The translations under genes were made by a program, and so were the position numbers. From positions 4,536,501 through 4,600,500 of the forward strand of contig NZ_JADQDF010000001.1 of assembly GCF_019263585.2 (NCBI RefSeq): a stretch of DNA of 64,000 nucleotides, in the 5' to 3' direction. Shown piece after piece: positions 1-8,499 of the stretch (positions are counted from its first letter, which is position 1; each line of letters begins with the position of its first letter). The DNA comes from Pseudonocardia oceani. Lineage in GTDB: Bacteria > Actinomycetota > Actinomycetes > Mycobacteriales > Pseudonocardiaceae. Under the pieces are notes generated by a model. The model ran no database searches. It had not been told where the DNA came from and saw only the letters and a program-made list of their open reading frames with translations.

Positions 1-874
1 GCTGGAGGGGTTCGTGCGCCACCTGACCCTGGAGAAGGGGCGGTCGGCGCACACCGTGCGGGCCTACCGGGGCGACCTCGACGGCCTGCTGTCCCGCCTC
101 GACCTGCTCGCCGCGCTCGACCTGGCCCTGCTCCGGCGCTGGCTGGCGGAGGGGCACGCGGCCGGGCTGGGGCGCTCGACGCTGGCGCGCCGGGCCGCGG
201 CGGCCCGCACCTTCACCGCGTGGGCGCACCGCACCGGGCGCCTCGGGAGCGATCCGGGGGCGCTGCTGGTGTCGCCGCGACCGCGGTCGCCGCTGCCCGA
301 CGTGCTCGACACCGCGGAGACGGAGTCGCTGTTCGCCGCGGCGGTGTCGGGGGCCGCCGAGGGGGAGCCGGAGGCGTAGAGCAGCTCGACGACGGCCAGG
401 TCCCGCAGCGCCACCGGCGTGCGGGTGGGGGAGCTGTGCGGCCTGGACGTCGACGACGTCGACGAGGAGCGCCGCGCGCTGCGGGTGCTCGGCAAGGGGA
501 ACCGGGAGCGGACGGTGGTCTACGGTGTCCCCGCCGCCCGGGCCCTGCGCCGCTGGCTCGACGGCGGACGGCCCGCGCTGGCCCGCAGCACCTCGCCGCC
601 CGCACTGCTCCTCGGGGCGCGCGGGGGGCGGATGGACCCGCGGATCGTGCGCGAGGTCGTGCACGCCGCGGTGGCCGCGGTGCCCGGTGCGCCCGACACG
701 GGACCGCACGGTCTGCGACACGCCGCCGCCACTCACATGTTGCAGGGCGGCGCGGACCTTCGTTACGTACAGGAGTTACTCGGTCACGCTAAGCTAGCAA
801 CCACTCAGCTCTACACACACGTGACCGTCGAACGGCTGAAGGTGGTACATGAGCAGGCACACCCCAGGGCATAG
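1..874 (+). pseudogene. xerC: tyrosine recombinase XerC, 5'-partial, interrupted by an internal inversion
   Basis: XerC is the site-specific recombinase that, with XerD, resolves chromosome dimers at dif. The frame is open from base 2, so the true start lies before the window. It shows the core-binding helix bundle and stops at TAG 377-379. The same frame resumes at 419 with the catalytic domain: the first catalytic Arg at 422-424, the HGLRH motif, and the nucleophile Tyr at 812-814 in LYTHV. The missing junction residues (ALRDLAVVELLYAS) are encoded on the opposite strand between 372 and 413. Inverting that 42-bp block restores one uninterrupted protein. As written, the gene yields only an N-terminal fragment without catalytic residues. 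The 3' end overlaps whiG by 26 bp. Confidence 0.9.
367..418. other. 42-bp inverted segment bounded by 5-bp inverted repeats inside xerC
   Basis: GCCGG at 367-371 and CCGGC at 414-418 are exact inverted repeats bounding 372-413. The reverse complement of 372-413 continues the xerC reading frame on both sides without a gap. The inversion creates the in-frame TAG at 377-379. It could be a natural inversion, a phase-variable state or an assembly error. Confidence 0.85.
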
Positions 875-1748
875 CGCAGTCCTGGACGGAACGGTGCAGC
901 TCAAGGCGTTCGCCGGAGCTCTCGTCACCGCACTGAACCGTCGTGAGCAGGGCCCGCTCGAGCCGGCTCCGGCTCCCGTGGCGCCGGCCGCGCCCGCCCC
1001 GGCCGCCGAGCGGACTCCCGTCGAGCAGCTCTGGGACGCCTACCTGACCGAGCCGACACGCCCGGTGCGTGACCGACTGCTCGTCCACTACACGCCGCTC
1101 GTCCGCGCGGTCGCGCACCGCACCGCGGCCGGGCTGCCGACCTACGTCGACATCGGCGACCTGGTGCAGTCCGGGGTCTTCGGCCTCATCGACGCCGTCG
1201 AGCGCTTCGACCCGCAGCGCTGCCCCCGCTTCGAGAGCTACGCGGCGCAGCGCATCCGCGGCGCGATCCTCGACGAGCTGCGCGCCCAGGACTGGGTGCC
1301 GCGCACGATCCGCGGGCGGGCCCGGGAGCTGGACCGCGCGCAGCAGCGGCTGGAGTCGCGGCTGCGGCGCGCGGCCTCGGACCACGAGCTCGCCGCCGAG
1401 CTGGGCGTCGCGCCGCGCGACCTGCGCAGCGTCGGCAAGCACGTGGCACTGGTGAGCATCGACGCCCTCGACGACGGCGCGGGCGGGCTGTCGGAGCTGC
1501 TCGCCGACGACGCGGCGCCCGACCCGATGGCGGTCGTGCAGGCGCGCGAGACCTCCCGGCAGCTGTCGATGGCGGTGGCGCAGCTCGGCGAGCGAGACCG
1601 GCTCGTCGTGCAGATGTACTACCTGGAGAACCGGACGCTGGCCGAGATCGGGCGGCACCTCGGCGTCACCGAGTCGCGGGTGTGCCAGCTGCACACGCGC
1701 CTGGTCGGACGGCTGCGGGGCCGGCTCGAGGAGCTCGCCGCGGGCTGA
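849..1748 (+). CDS. whiG: RNA polymerase sigma factor, WhiG/FliA (sigma-28) family
   Basis: This is a 299-aa alternative sigma factor. After a Pro/Ala-rich N-terminal extension of about 55 residues come region 2 (around DIGDLVQSGVFGLIDAVERF), the FESYAAQRIRGAILDELR segment typical of WhiG/FliA, region 3, and a region 4 helix-turn-helix near the C-terminus (TLAEIGRHLGVTESRVCQLH). In Streptomyces WhiG commits aerial hyphae to sporulation. No flagellar genes are visible here, so a developmental role is the better inference. ATG 849 overlaps xerC. A later internal start cannot be excluded because the N-terminus is low-complexity. Confidence 0.9.
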   Translation: MSRHTPGHSAVLDGTVQLKAFAGALVTALNRREQGPLEPAPAPVAPAAPAPAAERTPVEQLWDAYLTEPTRPVRDRLLVHYTPLVRAVAHRTAAGLPTYVDIGDLVQSGVFGLIDAVERFDPQRCPRFESYAAQRIRGAILDELRAQDWVPRTIRGRARELDRAQQRLESRLRRAASDHELAAELGVAPRDLRSVGKHVALVSIDALDDGAGGLSELLADDAAPDPMAVVQARETSRQLSMAVAQLGERDRLVVQMYYLENRTLAEIGRHLGVTESRVCQLHTRLVGRLRGRLEELAAG

Positions 1749-1754
1749 TCCGGC

Positions 1755-2435
1755 TCACCCCGGCCACGGGTCGGGCACCGGCAGCAGCCGGACCCGCGGC
1801 GGGCGCAGCAGCACGAGCGGGTCGAGGTACTCGGTGCGGTCGCGGCGCACGCCCCAGTGCAGGCACCCGGGGCAGCCCGGGTGGCCGGGTCCGAGGACGC
1901 CGAGCACGGCGCCCGCCCCGACGACCGCGCCCGCGGTGACCGCCGGCTCCACCGGCTCGTAGGTCGTGCGCAGGCCGTCGTCGTGCTGCACCGACACGAG
2001 CGACCGGCCGCCCACCGGCCCCGCGAACACCACCGTCCCGCCCCGCGCGGCCAGCACCGCCTGCCCGGGCGCCCCGGCGAGGTCGACGCCCCGGTGGCCG
2101 GGCCCGTAGGCGTGCTCGGGCGCCCGGAACGGCGTGCGCACCGGCGGCACGGGCAGCAGCGGCCACGCGTACCGCGCACCCGGCGCCGGCACCCCGGCGA
2201 GCGGGGGAGCAGGTGGCGTGACCGGTGGCGGCTCCGCCGGCGGCGCGGGGGCCGATGGCGGAGGAAGTGGTGGAGGAACGGGCGGAGCCGGGGCCGTGAC
2301 CGTGGGGGTGGCGGCGGTGGGGATGTGGGCGGTGGGGATGGCGGCGCCGGAAGGGACGGCGCCGGGCGCGACGAGGGCCCCCGCGACCAGGACAGCGGTC
2401 AGCAAGCGCCCACCCCGCCACCCCCGTCCCGCCAT
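1755..2435 (-). CDS. secreted M23-family metallopeptidase (LytM-like)
   Basis: This 226-aa protein starts at ATG 2435. A hydrophobic signal segment (LLTAVLVAGALVAPGAV) is followed by a long Pro/Thr-rich stalk and a C-terminal M23 domain with the zinc-binding GHRGVDLAG (HxxxD) and a terminal LHWG motif. It probably cleaves or binds peptidoglycan outside the membrane. It is convergent with whiG and divergent from rpsB. An upstream in-frame ATG at 2567 would add a non-secretory N-terminus, so 2435 was preferred. A membrane-tethered form is also possible. Confidence 0.82.
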   Translation of the reverse strand: MAGRGWRGGRLLTAVLVAGALVAPGAVPSGAAIPTAHIPTAATPTVTAPAPPVPPPLPPPSAPAPPAEPPPVTPPAPPLAGVPAPGARYAWPLLPVPPVRTPFRAPEHAYGPGHRGVDLAGAPGQAVLAARGGTVVFAGPVGGRSLVSVQHDDGLRTTYEPVEPAVTAGAVVGAGAVLGVLGPGHPGCPGCLHWGVRRDRTEYLDPLVLLRPPRVRLLPVPDPWPG

Positions 2436-2762
2436 GCCCCGAGCCTGCCCCGCCGGACCCCTCCGCGGCGCCACGTTCCCGCAGGCTGGGGACGGCGGGG
2501 CGGGGATGTGGACAACCCGGGCCTCCGGGTGAGGGGGTGCGGGCCCGGGCGTACACTCGACCCGCACCCCGGTTCTCCGGGGTGACTTCGCGCGTTCGCG
2601 CCTCCCCTCGGGGGATCGGCGGCCGGGCGGTCCCGCAGGTGGTCACACCGGCGGGTCCGGACGCCGACGCGACGCCAGGGCGGTACCGCCGAACCGGCGC
2701 TCCGCACAACCGCGTGCGTGGTCGCCGAGCGGCCGCGCCTGACCGAGAGGTGAACGCAGGCC
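2436..2762 (+). promoter_or_regulatory. rpsB promoter and leader region
   Basis: This 327-bp gap holds no gene. A good -10 (TACACT) lies at 2552-2557 with only a weak -35 about 17 bp upstream. About 8 nt downstream is a perfect hairpin, CACCCCGG at 2565-2572 and CCGGGGTG at 2577-2584, with a TTCT loop. The rest is a leader of roughly 200 nt before rpsB. The hairpin would lie at the very 5' end of the transcript, where it could stabilise the mRNA or take part in r-protein feedback. That role is inferred. Confidence 0.5.
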
Positions 2763-3653
2763 ATGGCCGTCGTCACCATGAAGCAGCTGCTCGACAGCGG
2801 CGTGCACTTCGGGCACCAGACCCGACGCTGGAACCCGAAGATGAAGCGCTACATCCTCACCGAGCGCAACGGCATCTACATCATCGACCTGCAGCAGACG
2901 CTGTCCTACATCGACCGGGCCTACGAGTTCGTGCGCGAGACCGTCGCGCACGGCGGCACGATCATGTTCGTCGGCACGAAGAAGCAGGCGCAGGAGGCCA
3001 TCGCCGACGAGGCGGGCCGCGTCAACATGCCGTACGTCAACCAGCGCTGGCTGGGTGGCATGCTCACCAACTTCCAGACCGTCCACAAGCGCCTTCAGCG
3101 GATGAAGGAGCTCGAGACGATGGAGCAGACGGGGGGCTTCGAGGGTCGCACCAAGAAGGAGATCCTCATGCTCACCCGCGAGAAGACCAAGCTCGAGAAG
3201 ACCCTGGGCGGCATCCGGGACATGACCAAGGTCCCGAGCGCGGTCTGGATCGTGGACACCAAGAAGGAGCACATCGCCGTCGGCGAGGCCCGCAAGCTGG
3301 GCATCCCGGTCGTCTCCATCCTGGACACCAACTGCGACCCGGACGAGGTCGACTTCCCGATCCCGGGCAACGACGACGCGATCCGCTCCGCGGCTCTGCT
3401 GACGAAGGTCGTGGCGCAGGCGGCGGCCGACGGCCTCATGCAGCGCTCGCAGCGCGCCCGCGGTGGCGACGGCGGCGAGGAGAAGGCCGCGGCCGAGGAG
3501 CCGCTGGCCGAGTGGGAGCAGGAGCTGCTCACCAGCGGCGCCGGCTCCGACGGTGCGAGCCTGACGGCCTCCGCGGCGCCCGCCGAGGCGCCGAACCCGG
3601 CGGCCGAGCCCGCCCCGGCCACCACCAGCAACGGCACCCAGACCGCCAGCTGA
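2763..3653 (+). CDS. rpsB: 30S ribosomal protein S2
   Basis: S2 is a 30S assembly protein at the head-platform junction. The 296-aa product begins MAVVTMKQLLDSGVHFGHQTRRWNPKMK, the family signature, and contains RWLGGMLTNF and the PDEVDFPIPGNDDAIR segment. The last ~60 residues are an Ala/Glu/Pro-rich extension, common in actinobacterial S2. ATG 2763 is supported by the match to the conserved N-terminus and by an upstream GAGAGG at 2743-2748. It leads the translation cluster with tsf, pyrH and frr. Confidence 0.98.
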   Translation: MAVVTMKQLLDSGVHFGHQTRRWNPKMKRYILTERNGIYIIDLQQTLSYIDRAYEFVRETVAHGGTIMFVGTKKQAQEAIADEAGRVNMPYVNQRWLGGMLTNFQTVHKRLQRMKELETMEQTGGFEGRTKKEILMLTREKTKLEKTLGGIRDMTKVPSAVWIVDTKKEHIAVGEARKLGIPVVSILDTNCDPDEVDFPIPGNDDAIRSAALLTKVVAQAAADGLMQRSQRARGGDGGEEKAAAEEPLAEWEQELLTSGAGSDGASLTASAAPAEAPNPAAEPAPATTSNGTQTAS

Positions 3654-3728
3654 CCTCCTCACCGCCCCGGGCCGCACAGGTCCGGGGCGGTGCCGGTCCC
3701 ACCGACTGAAGGACGAAGAGACACCACC

Positions 3729-4544
3729 ATGGCGAACTACACCGCCGCCGACGTGAAGAAGCTCCGCGACCTCACCGGGTCCGGGATGATGGACTGCAAG
3801 CGGGCGCTGGAGGACTCCGACGGCGACTTCGACAAGTCCGTCGAGCTGCTCCGCATCAAGGGCGCGAAGGACATCGACAAGCGCGCCGGGCGCGAGACGG
3901 CCAACGGCCTCGTCGTCGCCGAGGGCGGCACGATGGTCCAGCTGAACTGCGAGACCGACTTCGTCGCCAAGAGCGACGACTTCCAGAAGCTCGCCGACTC
4001 CGTCCTCGCGGTCGCGGTGGCCGAGAAGCCCGCCGACCTCGAGGCGCTCAAGGCCGCCAAGCTCGACGACGGCACCGTCGAGGACGCCGTCCTCGCGCTG
4101 TCGGCGCGCATCGGCGAGAAGCTCGAGCTCAAGCGCTACATCCACGTCGACGGCCCGGTCGCGCTGTACCTGCACCGCCGCGCGTCGGACCTCCCGCCGG
4201 CCATCGGCGCGCTGGTCTCCTACGACGGTGGCGACGAGGACGCTGTCAAGGGCGTCGCGATGCACATCGCCGCGGCCCGCCCGAGCTACACCACCCGCGA
4301 CGAGGTCCCGGCCGACGTGATCGAGAACGAGCGTCGCATCGCCGAGGCCACCGCCCGCGAGGAGGGCAAGCCCGAGCAGGTGCTCGCCCGCATCGTCGAC
4401 GGCCGCATCAACGGCTACTACAAGGACGTCGTGCTCCTCGAGCAGCCGTCCGTGCAGGAGCCGAAGAAGACCGTGAAGGCCCTGCTCGACGAGGCCGGCG
4501 TCACCGTGAAGACGTTCGCGCGCTTCGAGGTCGGCCAGGCCTGA
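3729..4544 (+). CDS. tsf: elongation factor Ts
   Basis: EF-Ts recycles EF-Tu by GDP/GTP exchange. The 271-aa product opens with the UBA-like MANYTAADVKKLRDLTGSGMMDCKRAL and carries the core NCETDFVAKSDDF motif. An upstream in-frame GTG would add 13 non-conserved residues, so ATG 3729 was chosen, with a GGACGAAGAG ribosome-binding region before it. Its TGA overlaps the pyrH ATG (TGATG), suggesting translational coupling. Confidence 0.98.
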   Translation: MANYTAADVKKLRDLTGSGMMDCKRALEDSDGDFDKSVELLRIKGAKDIDKRAGRETANGLVVAEGGTMVQLNCETDFVAKSDDFQKLADSVLAVAVAEKPADLEALKAAKLDDGTVEDAVLALSARIGEKLELKRYIHVDGPVALYLHRRASDLPPAIGALVSYDGGDEDAVKGVAMHIAAARPSYTTRDEVPADVIENERRIAEATAREEGKPEQVLARIVDGRINGYYKDVVLLEQPSVQEPKKTVKALLDEAGVTVKTFARFEVGQA

Positions 4545-5296
4545 TGCCCGATCCCGGAGTCGACACCGACCCCCGCCCCGGATTCCGCCGCGTGCTGCTC
4601 AAGCTCGGCGGGGAGATGTTCGGCGGTGGTGCCGTCGGTGTCGACCCGGAGGTCGTCGAGACCGTCGCCCGCCAGATCGCCGAGGTCGTCTCCTCCGGCG
4701 CGCAGGTGGCGGTCGTCATCGGCGGCGGCAACTTCTTCCGCGGCGCCGAGCTGCAGGACCGGGGCATGGAGCGCTCCCGGGCCGACTACATGGGCATGCT
4801 CGGCACCGTCATGAACTGCCTCGCGCTGCAGGACTTCCTCGAGCGCGGGCACCACATCGACACCCGGGTGCAGACGGCCATCACGATGGGCCAGGTGGCC
4901 GAGGCCTACATCCCGCGCCGCGCGATCCGGCACCTCGAGAAGGGCCGCGTCGTCATCTTCGGCGCCGGAGTGGGTATGCCCTACTTCTCCACCGACACCG
5001 CGGGCGCCCAGCGCGCCCTCGAGATCGGCGCGGAGGCGCTGCTGCTGGCCAAGGGCGTCGACGGTGTGTTCACCGCCGACCCCAAGACCGACCCGGGCGC
5101 GAAGCTGTACGAGGAGATCACGCACCGCGAGGTCCTGGAGCAGGGCCTCAAGGTCGCCGATGCCACCGCGTTCAGCCTCTGCATGGACAACAGGATGCCG
5201 ATCATCGTGTTCAACCTGCTGGTCGAGGGCAACATCGCCCGCGCCGTGCGGGGTGAGAGGATCGGCACGCTGGTCAGTACGCCAGGGGAAAGGTAG
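4544..5296 (+). CDS. pyrH: UMP kinase
   Basis: This 250-aa amino-acid-kinase-fold enzyme phosphorylates UMP to UDP. It shows the LKLGGEMFGG phosphate loop, GGGNFFRG, RADYMGMLGTVMN, and the distal FNLLVEGNIARAVRGERIGTLV that is characteristic of PyrH. Its ATG overlaps the tsf stop by one base. Conserved placement between tsf and frr supports the call. Confidence 0.97.
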   Translation: MPDPGVDTDPRPGFRRVLLKLGGEMFGGGAVGVDPEVVETVARQIAEVVSSGAQVAVVIGGGNFFRGAELQDRGMERSRADYMGMLGTVMNCLALQDFLERGHHIDTRVQTAITMGQVAEAYIPRRAIRHLEKGRVVIFGAGVGMPYFSTDTAGAQRALEIGAEALLLAKGVDGVFTADPKTDPGAKLYEEITHREVLEQGLKVADATAFSLCMDNRMPIIVFNLLVEGNIARAVRGERIGTLVSTPGER

Positions 5297-5303
5297 GTAC
5301 GTC

Positions 5304-5861
5304 GTGATCGACGAGACGCTCTTCGACGCCGAGGAGAAGATGGAGAAGGCCGTCACCGTCGCCAAGGACGACCTCGCCTCGGTGCGCACCGGCCGCGCGA
5401 CACCCAACATGTTCTCCCGGGTCATGGTCGAGTACTACGGCGCCATGACCCCGATCAACCAGCTGGCCTCCATCAGCATCCCCGAGGCCCGCATGGTGAT
5501 CATCAAGCCGTACGACGCGAGCTCGCTCAAGGCGCTGGAGAAGGCGATCCGCGAGTCCGACCTCGGGCTCAACCCGGGCAACGACGGCCAGATCATCCGG
5601 TGCGTCATCCCGCAGCTGTCCGAGGAGCGGCGCCGCGAGATGGTCAAGGTCGCGCGCGGCAAGGGTGAGGACGCGCGGGTCACCATCCGCAGCGTGCGCC
5701 GCAAGGCCATGGACGAGCTCGGCCGCATCGTCAAGGACGGCGAGGCCGGCGAGGACGAGGTCGCCCGCGCCGAGAAGGAGCTCCAGACCACGGTCGACAA
5801 GTACGTCCACCAGATCGACGACCTGGTGAAGCACAAGGAAACCGAGCTCCTCGAAGTCTGA
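5304..5861 (+). CDS. frr: ribosome recycling factor
   Basis: RRF with EF-G splits post-termination ribosomes. The 185-aa product starts at GTG 5304 (VIDETLFDAEEKMEKAV), seven bases after pyrH, and has the canonical length. The conserved ASVRTGRATPNMF and the C-terminal coiled-coil segment EERRREMVKVARGKGEDARVTIR are both present. The open frame extends upstream inside pyrH, but homology begins at this GTG. Confidence 0.97.
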   Translation: MIDETLFDAEEKMEKAVTVAKDDLASVRTGRATPNMFSRVMVEYYGAMTPINQLASISIPEARMVIIKPYDASSLKALEKAIRESDLGLNPGNDGQIIRCVIPQLSEERRREMVKVARGKGEDARVTIRSVRRKAMDELGRIVKDGEAGEDEVARAEKELQTTVDKYVHQIDDLVKHKETELLEV

Positions 5862-5865
5862 GCCC

Positions 5866-6768
5866 GTGTCGACCTCCGCCTCCCGTGACCTGCCGTTCGC
5901 CTCGGCCGGGCCCCCGTTGACGCCCGGGCAGGCCGCGGCCCCGCGGCAGCTCAAGTCGGCGCGGCTGGGGCGCAACCTGGTCGCGGCGGTCCTGGTCGGC
6001 CTCTCGATGGGCGCGATCATCCTGTCGTCGCTGCTGTTCGTGCGGCAGTTCTTCGTGCCGGTGCTCGCGGTGTCGGCGGCCATCGCCACCTGGGAGCTCG
6101 CCGGGGCGCTGCGCCGCGGGGCGGGGATCGAGGTGCCGCTGCCGGTGGTGCTGGCCGGCGGGCAGGCGATGATCTGGCTGGCCTGGCCGTTCGGCACCGC
6201 GGGCCTGGCCGGCTCGTTCGCCCTGACGATGGTGGCCACGCTGCTCTGGCGGATGCGCGGGGGTGCGTCGCACTACGTCCGCGACGTCACCGCCACCGTC
6301 TTCACGGCCGCCTACGTGCCGCTGTGCTGCGGCTTCGCCGTCCTGATGACGGTCGCGCCCGACGGCCTGGGCCGCGTGCTCACGTTCATGCTCCCCGTCG
6401 TCGCCTCCGACGTCGGCGGCTACGCCGCGGGCGTGCTGTTCGGCCGCCACCCGATGGCGCCGACGATCAGCCCGAAGAAGTCCTGGGAGGGCTTCGCGGG
6501 GTCGCAGATCGCGGGGATGGTCACGGGCGCGCTGTGCGTGCACCTGCTGCTCGACGGGCCGTGGCTGGCCGGGGTGCTCACCGGGTCGCTGCTCGTGGTG
6601 TCGGCGACGCTGGGCGACCTCGTCGAGTCGATGGTCAAGCGCGACCTCGGCATCAAGGACATGGGCAACCTGCTGCCCGGTCACGGCGGCATGATGGACC
6701 GCCTCGACTCCCTGCTTCCGACGGCCGTCGTCGCGTGGCTGCTGCTCACCGTGCTCGTCCCCGCATGA
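5866..6768 (+). CDS. cdsA: phosphatidate cytidylyltransferase
   Basis: CdsA makes CDP-diacylglycerol from phosphatidic acid and CTP, the branch point for phosphatidylinositol, phosphatidylglycerol and cardiolipin. The 300-aa protein has about eight hydrophobic segments and the C-terminal signature around SATLGDLVESMVKRDLGIKDMGNLLPGHGGMMDRLDSL. Start GTG 5866 follows frr by 4 bp. It overlaps the next gene as ATGA. Confidence 0.95.
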   Translation: MSTSASRDLPFASAGPPLTPGQAAAPRQLKSARLGRNLVAAVLVGLSMGAIILSSLLFVRQFFVPVLAVSAAIATWELAGALRRGAGIEVPLPVVLAGGQAMIWLAWPFGTAGLAGSFALTMVATLLWRMRGGASHYVRDVTATVFTAAYVPLCCGFAVLMTVAPDGLGRVLTFMLPVVASDVGGYAAGVLFGRHPMAPTISPKKSWEGFAGSQIAGMVTGALCVHLLLDGPWLAGVLTGSLLVVSATLGDLVESMVKRDLGIKDMGNLLPGHGGMMDRLDSLLPTAVVAWLLLTVLVPA

Positions 6769-7466
6769 CCGGCGGCACCATCCCGAGCCCGAACCTCTGG
6801 AACTGGCCGGAGGTCTACGAGCGGGAGAACCGCGCCCAGGACGTCGAGGGAGCGATCTGGGACGCGCTGCGCGAGGAGGCCCCGTGGGCCGGGGCGGACG
6901 TCGTCGACGTCGGCTGCGGCGACGGCTTCCACCTGCCGCACTTCGCCCGCGAGGCCGCCTCGGTGGTGGGCGTGGAGCCGCACCCGCCGCTCGTCCGCCG
7001 GGCCCGGGAGCGCGGGCTGCCGGTGGTGCAGGGCGGAGCGGCCGCGCTGCCGCTGCCCGACGCCTGCGCCGACCTCGTGCACGCCCGCACCGCCTACTTC
7101 TTCGGGCCCGGCTGCGAGCCCGGCATCGAGGAGGCCGAGCGCGTGCTGCGCCCGGGCGGCGCGCTCGCGATCGTCGACCTCGACGCCACGCGGGCGCCCT
7201 ACGGCGACTGGATGCGCGCCGACATCCCGCACTACGACCCGGTGCGCGCCGAGCGGTTCTTCGTGCGCCGCGGCTTCTCGCTGCGCCGCATCGCCGCCCG
7301 CTGGACGTTCGACGACCGCGAAACGCTGGAGGCGGTGCTGCGCATCGAGTTCTCCCGGGAGACGGCCGACCGGGCGATCGCGGCCGTGCCCGGCCTCACG
7401 GTGCCCGTGTCCTACCGGCTGCACGTGCGCCGGCGCGGGGCGGCGGGCCGGTTCAGCCGAGCGTGA
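6765..7466 (+). CDS. class I SAM-dependent methyltransferase
   Basis: This 233-aa Rossmann methyltransferase shows the SAM-binding motif DVVDVGCGDGFHLPHF, an acidic GVEPHP after the second strand, and LRPGGALAIVDLD (motif III). The substrate cannot be deduced. It is translationally coupled to cdsA by ATGA (ATG 6765), so it is probably co-transcribed with the translation/lipid cluster. Its last 14 bp overlap the convergent Rieske gene. Confidence 0.85.
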   Translation: MTGGTIPSPNLWNWPEVYERENRAQDVEGAIWDALREEAPWAGADVVDVGCGDGFHLPHFAREAASVVGVEPHPPLVRRARERGLPVVQGGAAALPLPDACADLVHARTAYFFGPGCEPGIEEAERVLRPGGALAIVDLDATRAPYGDWMRADIPHYDPVRAERFFVRRGFSLRRIAARWTFDDRETLEAVLRIEFSRETADRAIAAVPGLTVPVSYRLHVRRRGAAGRFSRA

Positions 7467-7848
7467 TCTCGGTGCCCGACACCGTGACGGGCACGGCGGC
7501 CAGGCCGCTCTCCGCGGGGCCGGTCAGGACGGCGCCGGTGAGGTCGAACCGGCTGTCGTGGCACGGGCAGATGATCTCCGCGCCCTCGACGGCGTTGACG
7601 TTGCAGCCCTGGTGCGGGCAGACCGTGGAGAAGGCGGCGAAGCTGCCCGCGGTGGCCTGCGTGACGACCACGGCCCGGTCGGCGAAGATCGTGGCCCCGC
7701 CGACGGGGACGTCGGTGGTGGTGGCGAGCGGGCCGGTCGCGGCGGGCGCCGAGCCGGCGCCGGACGCGCAGCCGGCGACGGTCAGGCCCGCGGTCAGTGC
7801 GGCGGCGCCGATCACGACGGTGCGGCGGTCGATCTGGGTGTCGGGCAC
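7453..7848 (-). CDS. Rieske [2Fe-2S] protein with Tat/lipoprotein-type N-terminus
   Basis: This short Rieske domain protein is about 131 aa from GTG 7848. DRRTVVIGAAALTAGLTVAGC looks like a Tat-type signal joined to a lipobox Cys. The cluster-binding boxes are CPHQGC and CPCHDSRF. It probably sits on the outer face of the membrane as an electron carrier, but no partner oxidase or cytochrome is adjacent. An earlier ATG at 7902 is in frame; GTG 7848 was preferred because it puts the RR motif near the N-terminus. It overlaps the convergent methyltransferase end. Confidence 0.85.
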   Translation of the reverse strand: MPDTQIDRRTVVIGAAALTAGLTVAGCASGAGSAPAATGPLATTTDVPVGGATIFADRAVVVTQATAGSFAAFSTVCPHQGCNVNAVEGAEIICPCHDSRFDLTGAVLTGPAESGLAAVPVTVSGTEITLG

Positions 7849-7915
7849 GGGCGTACTCCAGGCGGTGGTGGTGGGGGAGCGTTCGGCCCGAGCCTGGCAC
7901 AACCGGGCGTAGCGC

Positions 7916-7921
7916 TACCGT
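7916..7921 (+). promoter_or_regulatory. -10 hexamer (TACCGT), leaderless-type promoter
   Basis: TACCGT lies 7 nt before ATG 7929, so transcription would begin at or next to the start codon. Confidence 0.45.
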
Positions 7922-7928
7922 GAGAAGC

Positions 7929-8465
7929 ATGGCGAGGACGGTCACGCTCTCCGCCGCCGCGGTGCTCGCACTCGGTGGCGGTCTCGGGTGGTTGGTGGGC
8001 AGCTCGGCGCTGGACGCGGGCACCGGCACGGTCGTGCTGGCCGCCGGGATCGCGGTCACGGTGTGGCTGGTGGTGATCGGCAGCCGCGACGCCGCGACGC
8101 GCCCGATGGAGCACTGGCGCAGCCGGAAGCTGCTGCGCCTCGCGGTGATCGGCCTGGTCGTGATCGTCGCCGGGTCGGCGCTGCTCGGCTTCACCCCCTA
8201 CGGCGAGCTGGCGGTGCCGCTCGGGTTCGGGGTGGTCGGCGCCCTGCTGCTGCCGGCGTCGTCGCTGCTGGGCGACCGCACCTACCTCGTGCTCGGGGCC
8301 CTGCTCATGCTGCTCGCCGCGCTCGGCGCGTTCCTGGCGCTGAACTCGGTGGGCCAGCTCTACCCCCGCGGGCTCGTCGGGCTCGGCGCCGGGGTGCTGC
8401 TGTGGGCGGCCTCGGCGCACCGGTCCGGACTGGTGGCCCAGCTGGGTGGCGCACGCTACCGCTAG
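7929..8465 (+). CDS. polytopic membrane protein of unknown function
   Basis: The 178-aa protein is hydrophobic throughout, with about six predicted membrane segments separated by short charged loops (for example SRDAATRPMEHWRSRKLLR). No recognised motif is visible and I do not know the family. Start ATG 7929 is supported by a -10 hexamer 7 nt upstream. It lies divergent from the Rieske gene and upstream of rlmN. Confidence 0.75.
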   Translation: MARTVTLSAAAVLALGGGLGWLVGSSALDAGTGTVVLAAGIAVTVWLVVIGSRDAATRPMEHWRSRKLLRLAVIGLVVIVAGSALLGFTPYGELAVPLGFGVVGALLLPASSLLGDRTYLVLGALLMLLAALGAFLALNSVGQLYPRGLVGLGAGVLLWAASAHRSGLVAQLGGARYR

Positions 8466-8499
8466 GCGCCTCCCGTCACCTGGCACACTGGAGGGCGTC

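Noticed and set aside
372..413. Programmed frameshift or recoding in xerC
   Set aside because: The frame does not change. The missing codons are present in inverted orientation, which recoding cannot explain.
2643..4265. 540-codon minus-strand open frame across rpsB and tsf
   Set aside because: It is antisense to two certain genes, its composition is an artefact of GC-rich third positions, and it shows no domain.
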